Shown here: piece by piece, positions 1-15,000 of the stretch
Layout: every line of letters starts with the position of its first letter
Position numbering within the stretch: position 1 is the stretch's first letter
Assembly: GCA_030141605.1 (NCBI GenBank)
Contig: JAQGDQ010000110.1
Coordinates: 255,768-319,767, forward strand
Source: Tubiluchus corallicola
Lineage: Eukaryota; Priapulida; Priapulimorpha; Priapulimorphida; Tubiluchidae
DNA: 64,000 nucleotides
Direction of reading: 5' to 3'
The notes under the pieces: model-generated
The model's database searches: none
The model's input: only the letters and a program-made list of their open reading frames with translations
What the model was told of the DNA's origin: nothing
Made by a program: the position numbers and the translations under genes

Positions 1-51
1 GAAGCCAGCCAATAAACAAGTGAGAGCTCATATATTTGCTTTCGTACTTAC

Positions 52-3000
52 TGGTCGGGTCTCTAAGGTGTCCAACACAATTTGGCTTATTACCTCAGTA
101 CTAATGCTGGCTTCCGATTCCTACAGTTCGAGCAAATAAACCACAAAATAATATTGATGCATAAATTCCGTTTTAAATCAAACGCACACAACACGCTTAT
201 AACCTAACAAGTAACAGTGTAATGTAGAATCATACTAAATATCTTTAATTGTTTTTCAAAGTGACCTTTCCTATCTTTAGCATTATTCGTCAACCTGATT
301 ATACAAGTCAATGCAAGGAGTCGGGCTACTAGTTTATGCAACAATAAAAAACCAAAAATAGCTAAAGTTATTGATAACATGAATTTTTTTAGACTACAAT
401 GCATAGTTCTCTGCAATGCAGTGATAGACTAATATTAATACCCCAAGAAATCAAAATTAATCAATCATAAGCTATAATATTTTAACATGAAGCTGCTTCT
501 AACTCACCTCAGTGGGTCTGTTCTCATTGCTAATGGGATTGGAATTACCTGGTGCACAAGTCCATAAAAGGCAAATATCACTTAAGACAAGCGGTATTTG
601 TAGAGGATTCTGTAGTTGTAGTTCCACATAAATTGTTTCTGAAGTGGCAAAATAAGTTTATAAACAATAAACCATGAAACACAGAATAGTAATATAATGT
701 AAAACTTATTTATATAGCGCACTACATCATTTTAAATCTCAGCACGCTGAACGATAAGATACATTTGATATTCATCAGAAACATAAAATTTAAAAGACAT
801 CAAAGATTAAAAATAATTCATCATAAAAAGTGCAATTTAAACGAATGTGTTTTAAGATGTCGTTTAAGTCAGGTACAGCAACAGGTAAGTTATCCTAGAG
901 AATGGAGCACAGAGAGAAAAAGCTTTTTCGCCATAGAATACTGTATTAGGAAATGGGTGATGTAAATTAATTTGTTCATTAGCATTAATACAAAGTGTTC
1001 AGTATATGTTATGGCATAGCAGTAGTAGAAGTAGCAGTAGAATATCGACTAATACTTTGTTATGTTAACAGATCGAGTCACATATCATTATTTTGGTAAT
1101 TCTATAGATTAGTCATGAATAACAAAGCAAGTTTGCAGTAAATGGATAATGATGAACAGGACACGGCACACAACATACACTAATGTATTATATATACACA
1201 CGCACGCACACACACACACACATATACACATATATAACTTTGTATTATATTATACATACAATTAGTAGAAAAATTTGTATTAAAAAAACAACGAAAAATA
1301 CCATCAATAACTGCGAGAGGGAAGTGTGTGTTTAACGTCTTGTTAGAAAAACACTGTCTGTTAGGATGAAAGTGTGGTAAGCTGCCTAACCCAGCATACA
1401 ATCTAGCAAACACTGCATATTCTAGTTTGTCCCAGATCTCCATGTCCACATCATGTGTGTCGAACGTGGTACCAGTTATGCAAGTCTTTCCTGGTTCTGA
1501 GAATATTACAGAAGAAAAATTTAATCAAAAAAGTCGAAAAAGCACTCCAATCTTTGCATGATTCACCAACAGATGGCAGTAATACATGAAATGATGTAAA
1601 AAAAAGCTATAATGATGTGAAGAAATTTGAAATCTGGTCTACCAAAACTTAATTTTACTAGATTATCTATTGCTAAAGAAGCTGAGGTATATCGCATCCA
1701 GACAACCAAGACAGTAGGTTAAATTTCACTCTCTTTCCAAAATAGTGGCAGAACAACCTATGAGCTACATAAGCAGATGTAGGCAGGGAAACAAGACCAA
1801 TTAGATGAACAGAAACCACATCTATTAGAATCCACTTCCACTGAAGATTTGGTTTATAGGTAATGCTAAAATTATTTCCTTAAAAAATCTTCAAAAAGTG
1901 CATTTCGGTCATAGTAAAAAATAAGTACAAAAGAATAATTATAAGCATTAGCTGGTGCAACAGGAAGTTTCCTAAGGATGCCAACAGGCCGAGTTCACAT
2001 CCAGATGTCAGTTCAGATAAGGATAGCTACAAAAAAAATTGTTTTTGTTTTACCGCATGAGCTCAAAAGATGTCAGTAGCGAGGGAGGAAACACTTTTTA
2101 AAGCTTTGTGAATGTTTAAAACTGAATAATAGAATATTTAAAATCAGTCGAAATCAAAGTTTGTTTATTTCCCACTGGCTAGCAGTAATGTTTTGATTTT
2201 TTTCAATGCACATTTTTTCATGCTTTGTTTTTTAGTTTAGCATTACTAAATTATCCTATAGTTATCGATTACTGTATAGTCTCTTTTTCGTATTATGAAC
2301 ATGAACGTTCTGATAAATATGATATGAGCGGCAACACTACTCGGCCGTCAATACACCGATTTGACAGAAAATTCCATAATTTTAAGTCTACAATACAATG
2401 AGCATCATACAATACCGCAACCCTGGCTGAGAGTTAGCCGTGGAAAAACATGGCCGCGTCCTGCGTTCCCGGAAAAGAATGATGTTATAATAATATTTGA
2501 CTGTTTAGGTTTTAAATTAAAAAATACTCTTTTATATGAGTGCATCAAGTTAAGTATATGAACATACAAAACAAAAATTATAAAATTTCCCGCCGGGTGC
2601 ACGATAAACAAATATTGTGTGGGCGATTAGATGAAAACAGAAGAATTTTTATTGTCAGCCTAACCAATACCTGTAGAATGTATCGGCAGGTTTCCCAACA
2701 ACACCTTGATCGTAGAACTGATGATGGCAGGTAGTGCAAGCTGATCTAGTGTGCATGAACGTTCTGGTTCAGACTGGGCCAGCAACTGCTGAAAGTGAAA
2801 TACAACTTTTGCTAGAACGATTATAGATGTAGTGAATCGTTCAAGTCACAGAACTTTCATTTCATTTAGGACTCACAAAGAGAAAATGGGGTCATAAATT
2901 CAATTTCACATTCAATCAGCATAAGCTGTAGATAGGTAATTAACTACACTTAATTAATTATTATACATGCACAAACATTATACTTTATTATAACAATTAT

Positions 3001-6000
3001 ACAAGAAAAAAATCAACATTAGGTGTGGGATGGGGACCGTGGGGAGAGTTGATTGTTGAAGGGGTGCTACAGATACTTTTTCTAGAGCACCAAACTAACT
3101 ACAGCTGGCCTGTACAACTACGGAAATAGCAGCCATTGCAGTAGTGTAACTATACCTTTGTGACCCCTCCCCCAAAAGATCCAGTGGGTCCTTATTATTT
3201 AAAGATAAAATTCCTGCAGCTATATTTGCGATTATGTATACATTAGTGCTCCCAGTGGTTTTTCTTCACATCCAACAACCTTGTTACCCACAGCCCCCTG
3301 CAAGAGCAGGATCTATAGGTGCATAGTTACATCAACAGACCATTGTTCCATGCACATAATTAACACTATTACCTTATAAACAAAGAGGTATTCCCGCAGA
3401 AACGCTTGTTGCTGATTTGGAGGCTGGAGACTGTCATACGTCAGTAGATGTTTGAATGAATTAGCTGCATTCTCCAGCATTTTTAGATTGAATGACTGAC
3501 GACCAATAGTAAAATTGATGTGATCTTCTGCTAGAGACCACTTACGACCTTTGTACACTTGCAGGGCATGACTGTACGCTCGTAATGCATGTTTTCTCTG
3601 AAACAAAACGAGGTTTACGACCTTTGTACACTTGCAGAGCGACTGTACGCTCATAATGCAGGTTTCTCTTTCTCTGAAACAAAACCAGGCATGTGAGCAA
3701 GGGTGAGAATCAAAGCTTTAATTGGAAGAAATGTTCGGGAAGTTTAATTGAAAACACGTGATAGAGAAAGTGCAACTAATTTCACATTACCAAATGATTT
3801 AATTCTAACACATTACAGGACATTTTTATGCAATTCAGCATACTGCAAGCCAGGCATACTGCAAACCAAGCATACTGCAAGCCAGGCATACTGCAAGCCA
3901 GCATACTGCAAGCCAGGCATACTGCAAGCCAGGCATACTGCAAGCCAGGCACACTGCAAGCCAGCATACTGCAAGCCAGGCACGCTGCAAGCCAGCATAC
4001 TGCAAGCCAGGCATACTGCACGGCAGCATACTGTAAGCCAGGCATACTGCAAGCCAGCATACTGCAAGCCAGCATACTGCAAGCCAAGCATACTGAAAGC
4101 CAGGCATACTACAAGCCAGGCATACTGCAAGCCAGGCATCCAACATTCAACGACAGATCTACTCAAACAGATGTTTTGGTAAAACCAAAGTCTGACTCAT
4201 TATCAAGGATAACTTTCTACGATAATGATAATTCATTTTTAAAGCACACAGGTCAACAATTATTGTCATCAGATGTGCTATAAAACAGGTGTACAATAAG
4301 AATGACTGCAATAAAATATAAGTTTATGCGTGTTTGCATAGCAAAATCGTCCATAAGTCAGCAATTAAGCTTTTCTAGTTATTCACATATCCTCAATCAC
4401 CATTTTATGAGGATCATTTTGATACCAAGTTCATTGCTGTAAGTTATTTCTAAGCTGAGATAATCCACATTGAAGTTGAGATGCAGGCTGCATACTGAAA
4501 AACATAATCTTGAGAAAATCGCTGTTACAGTTTGCCATTGTTTTTTGCCGGGCTTCTACAAAAACACTTAGCAACTGTACAAACAGGTGGTTGCTATGGA
4601 CTTTGCAAGAGCAGGGTGAAGTTATACTTAAATCCAGTAAATGGCTCTTACTGACAAATATCTGGTCTTGTCAACAGAAAAAACCCAAAGCAAAAAGTAT
4701 TCTTCCAAGAGATCAATCAGAATTTGAAAATACAAGTTTTTTGCAATTGCAGTACTAGTTTCTAGCCAGAAAAATAGGTGAGGTTATAAAATAAAACTTT
4801 TAGTATTTTTTGAACATTTTCTTGATAATTAGATGTTAGAATATAAAAATCCAATATATTTAGCATTTGTTTTTATAAAAAACAAAAAAATTGACATTTG
4901 ACCAAATTTCTGGTGCATTCTACATTGAAGCATCATAACATAGTTTTAACGATGCAGACTTATTGACGATTTTGGTTTGCAAGTACAAATAATAAAAATT
5001 CACAAGGCAACTAAGAAAATGATATACCAAAAATAGGCTTTTAGTCTTACACCAATTAAATGTTACAGTAAAAAGAAAAGTTTTCAAGATTCATTCATGA
5101 CTTTAGTTCATGATGAGCCAATGAACAGCCAGAAGTGAGTCAGGTATGTTCAGATTTTTTATACATCTTCTCCAGGCAGGATCAACAGACTGCCTTGAGC
5201 AAACAAAACCGAGTGGTCACAGGTAATTTACACGAAACCTGCGCATGTAACCACCCAAATAAGAATCTTGCAAAATTATGGAAAATTAAAAGGCTAAAAA
5301 CTTTTCAAAGAGTCAAAACTTCAAGAAATTTTACAAAATTTGTTACTAGAGTTAATCAAAGAAATCAACCTGATCAATCAACTAATCACAAACCTGGCCA
5401 GCCTTGCTAAATCGATGTCCTGCTAAAATCATGTGGAATGCATACTTGCGCACCATTGGGCGAGGCATACGAATGAAACAGTGCGCTGCTTGTTCTAGTA
5501 ACAATGCGCTCCTTAGATCAGATTCCTAAAAACAGGAAAGCAAAAGTTATTGGTTTGAAAGAAGATAAGCAATTTCAAATTCATCAATGACATTTCAATA
5601 TCGCAAAACAAACGGGAAAATGAGAAAAATCTATAAGTTTATCTAAAATTTTTTGGCAAAAGTGATTATAAAGCATGACTCCCAAAAATGTTTACATGAA
5701 TTTGACTAACAGGAAGATTTTAGTGACAAAAACTGAACTATTAAATGATACTGTAATTAGCCTTTTGTTTCTGACTTTCAGTTCGTCAGTCTCTCTAACA
5801 AGTGGCCATTTTTATTTATTTATTTACATCAATTAACACGGTTCATAAATAACTTACCTCATTAGTCATCCTAATGAACTGCATAGCTGCATCTCCGTGC
5901 ATACCATAATATTTCAGTATTTCTGTAGACACTAACGTAGATCTTGCAGCAAAGTTTAACATCCTAAGAAAACAAAAACCTACAAAATTGTGCAGTGTAC

Positions 6001-9000
6001 AACAGACTATTCTGTACTACATCTTATCTTTATTTTAAATTACACGTTTCAATAGTTTAAATGTTACTTCCTATTTCAGACAAGCAATTGTAAAAAATAG
6101 ATACTACTCACCCTTCACATGCCACCAAATAAATGCCTGATACTCCAGCATATCATGCAGCGATTATAGCTAATAAAGAATTGACTTGAAAGGAGTTAAT
6201 TTGACCTTAATTTTGAAAATTGTGGGTTTAGTATTTGATGAAAACAGAAGAACATTTAATCAGTGATGCTATGGGAATGTTTTGACGACAATTGCTTAAT
6301 GGGTGTGCTCTCAACTTACGCACACCACGTACCATGGCACAGTACCACAGCACGCAACAAAAAAGTGACTTACTGTAGGTGTTTACTTATCCAACAAACA
6401 CATTCACCAGTTTAAATAGCAGCATTTTTAAAAATAAACAAAGAGAATGTACACACACATTGCATCTGGACTGTGTAACAGTGGGACATGCAACAATCCA
6501 ATCACAGATTGCCTGAAACATCCAAAACCCTGTGCAGATCTTTCTTAAGCAAAAACCAATACTGACAGTTTGCATGGTATTGCATGAAGTGTTCGTTCCT
6601 TAAATGCTTTCATATGTTGAAAGGTACCAGAAACAGGATTAGCATGTTCCATTGCCAAAAACTAAGCATTGCTTGCACGTACGCTATTTGTTCCAGCTTT
6701 TCTACATTTTTATAATTGCGACAAGTAGCACATTGTACACAAGTTGTTTCTTCTCTATTTTTAAGCTGAAGTGACAAAACTGTTCATGAAAAAGAAAACA
6801 TTTCTTAGGAAGAATGAAATTTTCACACTTACTTGCACATGTTTGAGTAAGTATTTATTGCACTGTCAACGTAATGATGAGGATATTGTCGCTGACTGCT
6901 CAAGCCTAGCATAAAAACGGAAAGTGCTGCCATCTCCTGCAGCAATAAAACAACAAGTTAACTTGGGCCGCTTTCTCATGAATCAGCATAAAACTTCAAC
7001 AAACTTTCTATCTACTTGCTGAAAATTATGAGTAAAAAAGTTACACTAATACTTACACTTCATTTGCACATCGTCTTAGTATTGTATTGAACAAAGTTCA
7101 ATAAACGATTTAACATTGGGGTGTTGGATATCAGCCTTTGTAATGAGATATTTATATTGGCGTAAAATTTTTTTAACAAAATCTTTAACATATGACTGAC
7201 AACAATCCAAGCGGCAGCTGAATGCAACCTGTTTGAATACAATTACTAAAAAAGCCAGGTGATATTAAAATAATACAGGTAAATGGCTTATGCAAGTTAA
7301 CTAATTATATAAAAAACAACTATAACTCATATTTACTTAGAACTATTTTTTTAAACAATTAACTTTAAATTACTATTTGTTTTTATCGCAGGCACTGCCA
7401 TACTTAATGCGCGGACACACTCAACGTCTTGCGTATAGGGGCAACTGCTTTAAGATACATGGCTGACTTGCGTCTACTTAGTCTTACAACCAATCCGTCG
7501 GCACCAATTTGTGGTCGTACTACCTTGTAGATTAATAAGTTATACCTCATGCAAAAAACTAAAGATGACAGGTACAGTTTGCTAGTTACTGATCAAAATA
7601 ACCAAAGCAGTGAACTCTAATATTCTGTAGTCATCTTTGCTTTTTGAACTAATATAGTACCACATTGTCTGACTCACCAAAGCACCAGCAAAATGTGGCC
7701 ACGCATGATCATTATTAAAATCTCTCTTGGCCGTATGATATGACTGATATGCCAACTCGTAGATTTGAAACATAAAGCAAAGATCGGCTAGTCGACGTAC
7801 TTGCAGCTCCGGCGCTTCCTGGCTATACCTGAAAAATTAAAAACGATCAAGCTTAGATGCCAATTAATATTAATTAGTTAGTTGTGAGCCACAAGCGAGC
7901 AGTCAGAAATATCATCAGGTCTTCATGACTATAACTAGTCTAAAGTTCATCAGGCCATAACGACAATAAGACGTCAAAGTTCATCAGGCCTTAATGGCTA
8001 CAAATAGTCCGAAATTCATCAGTCCACCTATACAGCATGCAAAGACAAGCTGCTACGGTCATCAACATAAAGTAATTTACCCATTATGCTTATTGTTTGA
8101 ATAGCTTACCCCAAGCCTGCAGTGTGAGTGCTGTGTCCGAATGTTGCCGGTTTATTTCCACCAAACCACTTCTTCGTTGCACTGAAAAATGACCGATGAA
8201 TGCTCTTCCTCGAAACGAGCTATAAAAACAAAAAACAGTTGTAAGTTACACCTAAAAAAAGTTGGGTGAGATATATGTTGTTTATATGCTCTGATGCATT
8301 ACCCTTCTGCCACGCAGTATCGACTAGTGACCTTCACAAACTGAACCCAGTTTCTAAGGAAGTCTTTTAAGGTGACATTGTAAAATACCCTTAATTTTCC
8401 CTAGGATTGTTTCACTAAAGCTGTCTTATTTCTACAAGAATGATAGCAGTCGCAAAGCTGAACTCCTTTCCCATATACACTAAGCATACAGCTGCATGCA
8501 TCAGTTATTTTGTAGAGTTTGACATTTTGCAAGTTGTTGAAGTCGAGCTCTCAGTGGCAGTGTTCAGAATATATGTGAATAATAAAATGCATTTAGTGCT
8601 AAAAAATACAAATAGGAATATGACACGGAATTTTCTCACCTGTTCGTGAAGTGTTCGTATCTGCCGCTCCACATACGGTATTAGTCCCCTCACACAGAAG
8701 TCATGAACAAACACACGAAGTCTATCGTGGTCACTCAAACTTAAGCACATGCCGTGTGGCTGTTGCTTCCGCTGCTCGACACTGCTCTGAGGTTTTCCTG
8801 TAGTCATATCGAGCAATGACAGTTTCATAACGTACATGTTATTGGGAGAAATCCCGTAAAACATCAGAACAATTATGAGAAACAAAGTTATTGGGAAACA
8901 GGATACCCAAAGATCAGTACTGACACTCAGCTAAACACAAAATGGCCTTCCTTCCATAAAAGATTTAGATAAAAAGGCAAGAAAAAGACACACTGTAAGT

Positions 9001-12000
9001 TTTGGAGTAACCATTAATAAATAATCTATGCACAAAAAGAGGTCAATGGGTTAATGCTTTAGAGTCAATTGTGCGGAGTTTATTTGAGTCAAATGCCGAC
9101 AGTTTTTATATACTTTTACATAGGAGCAGCCTGTAATAGAGGTTTTTGAGACAATTAGACGATTGATTCTACATTGCCGTGAGCCTAATTACTTTAGTAT
9201 CAGAAAATACAGACGATCGGCAAATTTGGACTGACGTCTCCACGGTTTTGCCTGGCAAGCCGAGATATGAGTGCACTAAGTAGAAAACAATGACAGTGGT
9301 ACCATTATTAAAAATTACCAAAAAACAGCAATAGCAGCAATGGAGATGATAATAATAACAAACATGAAACAATGCATGATGAGAACATGATCATACCTGC
9401 AGTGTCCCCAGAATTAGAAGACAGTGGATCCATATTGGCTTTGTCCCGCACAGAATCCGTCGAAGCCGATTTCTCTTTCAAGTCACTGGGTGGTTCTTCA
9501 TTATCAGGCGACAAAGGATGGTCAATTGTTTCTTCGACCGGTGTACTAGGTGGCGGTGCAACCTGATCTGAAAAGAAAACACAGTTAACAATGAATGGGA
9601 CAATTAAGGAACATTACATTTGATGAGTAATTGAAAAGACTCCAAATACTTGCAGTGGAAATTTGAAAACATTCGAAATATTTGCAGTGCATATATTGCA
9701 ATAAACATCAAAAATGCTTTTTAAATAACGAACTACGGTTATAAATTTTTTTTAAACTAAAGCAACTAGATAAACTGCCTTAGCAATAAAAGTGCATGTT
9801 TCTGATGCTGATGTAATGGTTAACATACTGCCAAGAAACCCAGTGGTGCAGTGGTGGTGCAAAATTTTTCACACTTTCTAATAAGCCTTTTCACAGTTCC
9901 AGTGATTGATGATGACTGTGAAAAAGTCAAAGGTTAAGTGTACCAGACAATGCATTTGTGCACACTCAGCAACACCTCTTGGCTATTGTAATAGTAACAA
10001 TTTTAACAGCTAACTAGAACCTTACTCAGTTCATTTTTTAATTTTTTCTTTAGTTGCAAGATCCTGCTACTAGATCATTCTTTGCACAGACTAATGCATA
10101 ACTAAGTAAAGTCCACATAAAGCAACTGAAGTTAATGAACTGACTTGGCAGACGACTTTGTTTTACACACGTCACATGACGGGTTGTAGTTGAGATGCCT
10201 TGTTATGGTTCACTTAACCTTTGACTTACAGCAAGTGCGCGTGTGTACAAAGAAAGATAAAGCATGATGTTTCATTCACGTTGTCTGCAAATTAGAAGTT
10301 TTTTACACATACATGAAATTTTTGAGCTACAGAATCTTTTCATTGCCTTGATTTTAAGTGTCTATCAAACATGTAAATTCAATCAACATTAAATGCACCC
10401 AGATGAAGGGCAAGAGCAGTTAAGTTACTTACTGCTCCATAATAATCAATTAAATATTTTATTATCAAAATAAGCAGTAACCTTCATAAGCTTCAGCTGC
10501 ATTTTCGACCACTCCCACAGAAATATGTACAAGTCCACTTCCCTTTTCTGGAGAAACACTTGCTTCTGTCAACTGACTGGGAAGGTCTTCCAAATCTAGC
10601 ACAACGTCAGCAGGTGAAACGTCAGCTTGTGTGGCGCTAGTAGCCTGGTCAGTTTCTTCTGCCACATCCTGAAAAATAAACGCAACTCAGGAAACTTGAA
10701 CAAAGTGAAATAATAAAGATTCGTACGATTATCAAAATATGACACTTGGAATTCTTTAGTAAACATCAGAAACTCAGTGGAGTTGAAGTATGCTGATCAA
10801 ATCACAAGAAAATGCAGATGAGTGTTAATTGTTAAGTTAAATAGTGAAAGATTATACTTCAATAGCTGCTGGAATTATGCTGTTAACTTGCAGACACAAG
10901 GGATAGCGATGCTATGAAAAGTGATGTATGTACTGCACATGTTTTGGTAAAAGCCATTTTGGTAAAAGACTTTTTTGTGAGCTGAAGTTGTATGACATGA
11001 ATACTGCTACATTGCTGTAATGATTCTGCTAGCTAGCTAACACATGTTGACTGTAAGACCACGAAAAGATTTAACTCCGACAAAGTTAAATAATTCCGAG
11101 AAACCACTTCAAAGAAAATTTAAAATGTGCCACAAATAAAGCCGCACATTGCTTACGTTTACTGTTATTTTCCTTGAGATGTACTGGCACCATGGATCTG
11201 GCATTTTATCATGCGCACTAAGCTGTGAAGTCTTTGGGTTGCAAGAATTGATCTGTAGCAGATGACAAGCGTGAGCACCATACGTTGACTTCATGCTCTG
11301 ATATACAGCTTCTGCCCTAAAGTAGCGAAAATTATGTTACATCAAACTAACATTAATAAGACGCTAAAAATCAAATTACAGCACATTAGTGCTCTGTATT
11401 AGAAATATGCAGAACATGTTGCAATATTAGCTGTTGTTCATAACACTATTCAAAAGATTTAAATTATTTATATCCACATTTACAGAATGCAATGATCATT
11501 ATACATCCTAAGTGAACTATAAGACAAGAACTAGTAAGCATGCAAAATACATGCAATAGTACGTATGCATCATTTTCAATTGGCACTACTATTTAAAAGT
11601 AATGGTATTCCTTGAGTAGGTTTGCTGATAGTTCAGTTCCTTTAAAATGAATTTTCCCGACTGCAAAATGTCAGCAGCATATAAATCAAAAGTAAAAAAA
11701 TAATGAAAAAAAAGATGCATAAGCAAAAACTAAAATTTATTTTGGTCTACAATATTGACATCTCTTGCTGTGTATATTAAACTGCATATGAAATATATGA
11801 AGATTAATAATACCAGCATCAAATTGTGATTTCTGCTAGCAAGCCTTCTTTTTTTACTAAATTTTTTCACTATAGTATAAATAGCTGTATAATAAAATGT
11901 GGAATATCACTTCATTGATTTGTACTAGTTACATTTTATTGTGACTGGTTTAAAAAAGAGACTGGGCACAGTGGAAGTTAAATATTAATAAACTCTGAGT

Positions 12001-15000
12001 TTCACCATTGAAAACAACACCCAGCAGTGGAAAACAGCCAAATGTTCTTAAAAAAACTTTCCTTATAAAAGTGCCAAAAGGATGCAAAGTTCCCACAAAA
12101 CAAAAAAACCAAATTCTGAAACCATGACATGGCACGTTTTAACTATGTGATTCTGCATAGTTTCTTTATACATTTACAGTAATCAGGATGCCCTTTCCTC
12201 ATCAAGGTACTTTGAATTTGCTGGAGACTTTTTGTCATTCCACTACTCTACTAATGCACATGGTAACAATGATGCTACATAGTTTGACTAACACATGCCA
12301 GTAATTTCTATAGTATTAACATTCAGCCTGTCAGAGAATATAAAGCAAAAAAAGCTTTCTGATAGATAGAAGTTACAAAACCACGTATGCCAATGACAGC
12401 AAAAAGTAAAACGATTCAGCTTTCCAACTATGAAGTGTAGAAAAAGGCAGCACAACATGAGCAAAAGACTGAGAAATGTAACATAGCAAGTAATCAAGCT
12501 TTAGGTCAAGCGGATAAAATCCTCTTTTAGCAAAGTAACAAGTTAGCAGTGCTAAGATTAGTAATAATTAGTATTTGCCATTATTTCATTGTCGCAGTCA
12601 GAATAGCCTGTCATCTCATATGACGTTTAAAGGAAAAGGCAAATGTTTTTACGCTGATCTGAAAACTGATCTATTCACACAAAATTAGATCACTTTATGC
12701 AAACATTGGTATATTTAAGCGTTCTTACAGTAATGCAAGAAATGTAAAAAATAACAAAGAAATAAATACAAGGTTGTATAAATCTACATTGGTCACCTTT
12801 GTATATTTTTGCATCAACTAGCTAAGTGGACAAGGGGGTGAATCTTGTCTATAGTGCTATACATACTAAAAAATACTATAAAGGTTATGTGTGAAAGAAT
12901 ACAAATATATATTCTTCACTATTACACAAAAGTAGTTGGCACAAAATTATTATAAATTTGATTGACGATTTTTACTTTGTAAAACCTATAAAGATTCTGG
13001 TAAAACAATAAAAATATACATGAAACTATATCGAGGCCACAAATTTATTTGCCTTTCCTTTAAACACTCAGAGATGCACAATTAAGCACTAGTTTCAAAC
13101 TTAATAGAGTATTAATCCTACACCGTGTTTGTTAAGACGTTACCAAGAGATCTCATTTTCATACTTAGACTCCTCCCCATCAGTCACATCATGCAACAGT
13201 ACGTAATATTTGAACACGTTTGGACAAAACCAGCTGTTTGTCTTCTTCTGATGCTGTTGCTGATGCTGGTGCAGGCTGAGCTTGTGAAATGCATCCAGAG
13301 GATCCACGTGGTTTGTGGAGACGACAAATATACCTTCGAAATACTTTGTCAAGGACACATAAATGTGAAAAAAACATAAATTTTCACAAAAAATGTGAAG
13401 ACGCATAGTACATATGTCATGTCTACATAAATTACGTAAAATTTCTGAATGCCAAATCCTCATCTAACAAAATAAAAAATTCACCAAAATGCAATGCTAA
13501 GGGTAAATGCCATTAAGGGTAAATGTTCATGTAATGGTAACACCATTAAATGAAACCATATTAGATTATATTAGATTAGATTCTATTTGTCTCATTTAAA
13601 GTTACACATTTAAAGTTATAGTAATATACAATGTTTGTTTAAGATGATGAACACTACATTGAGACAGTACAGTAATATCATGTGCATCAATATCATAAAT
13701 CAATAATGTTTGGCTCATCTGCTTTGTTGCTTACATTTCTACAATATTTCAAGTTACTTAATTTCTTGCATGCATATTTTAAATTCTATTATAAATTGTC
13801 ACTTAAGGCATATATGCTATATTCTTCTGACAGCATTAGTTGCTAGAAAAAAATGACACTGTAAATACACCAGATTTACCTAAATAGTAGAATTTTACAA
13901 CAAACACATGAAGTTTACAAAAAACTTGAAATTTTCAACAGCTATTGAAAAGGATACAAGCTAGGTAAGCTCGTATAAACTCATGATCAGACTGTGGTAA
14001 CGACTGTAGGAAAACATCTCTATAGAGTTCAAACCACGGAGTAGATGCTAAAACAAGAACCAGAAATTACTGTTAGTAAGTGAAATAATTTATATGTATT
14101 TAGTATATGCTGAACATTGTGCTAGCACAAAAATTTGAAAAAAAAACTAGAAAGTTTTTTCCAGGACCTTGCTACACATTAAGAAACAAACAAGTTCATA
14201 ATTGCTTACACTAATTATTTTTTTAAATAACTCATGCACTGAACTGTAACTTACAATAGTTCGGCACCTTTGTTGTGTTACATACAGGTATAAATCTAGA
14301 TACTAATGAAATGAAGACTGCTTGTTGTTGATGTTAAATTACCAAACTGCAGCAAATATTTTCATAAATTTTACCAGTGTAAAGCCAGATTCTGATGCAC
14401 TGCCACCAAAAAAATTAATTACTGCATGGCATTGCTATAGATAACTACCCATACCTTAGATGAGCCAATGCCAATACATTTGACCATTTTCGTTTTGTCA
14501 ATTTGCTGATGGCGATACTTATGTAAATGGTTTAAGAGTGCATATGTAATGCATCTGCAATTCAGTTTTATAAATGTATAGAAGAAAACTTTGAAGATAT
14601 TCATATATTTGTACATACATTTATCCATTCTTACCATTAATCTGTATATTATATTCACCAGTCATAATAACATTGTTGTCGTTCGCTACTGGCTGTGAAT
14701 TGGCCACAATCTCAGTAAGTATCTTCCGTGAAAGAGATGGATTTGGAATGCTCGAGTTGAAATCCGTCATCATAACTTGCAGATTGTGTACAGCATGAGC
14801 TAGATTGCTGGGGTCCTTGATGTGGACTGAAATATTGAAGCATTCGTGTAAACTTAAAAAGCTATTTTTTTCAAATGCTATCATTCAAGAAAAATGTTTT
14901 GATAATTTTTAATGAAAAAATTTGTTTATATTTTCTTTATTACAGGTCAAAATCATGCCCACCAGATAATGCCTATCAATTTGTCATCAAATTAAATATT

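Noticed and set aside
3748-4283. Several overlapping open frames on both strands over the minisatellite
   Set aside because: They are a by-product of a stop-free 15/16-bp repeat lying in a TRAPPC8 intron, with no start context or homology.
6101-6180. A possible extra TRAPPC8 exon between exons 11 and 12
   Set aside because: Exons 11 and 12 join in phase with full homology, leaving no missing residues.
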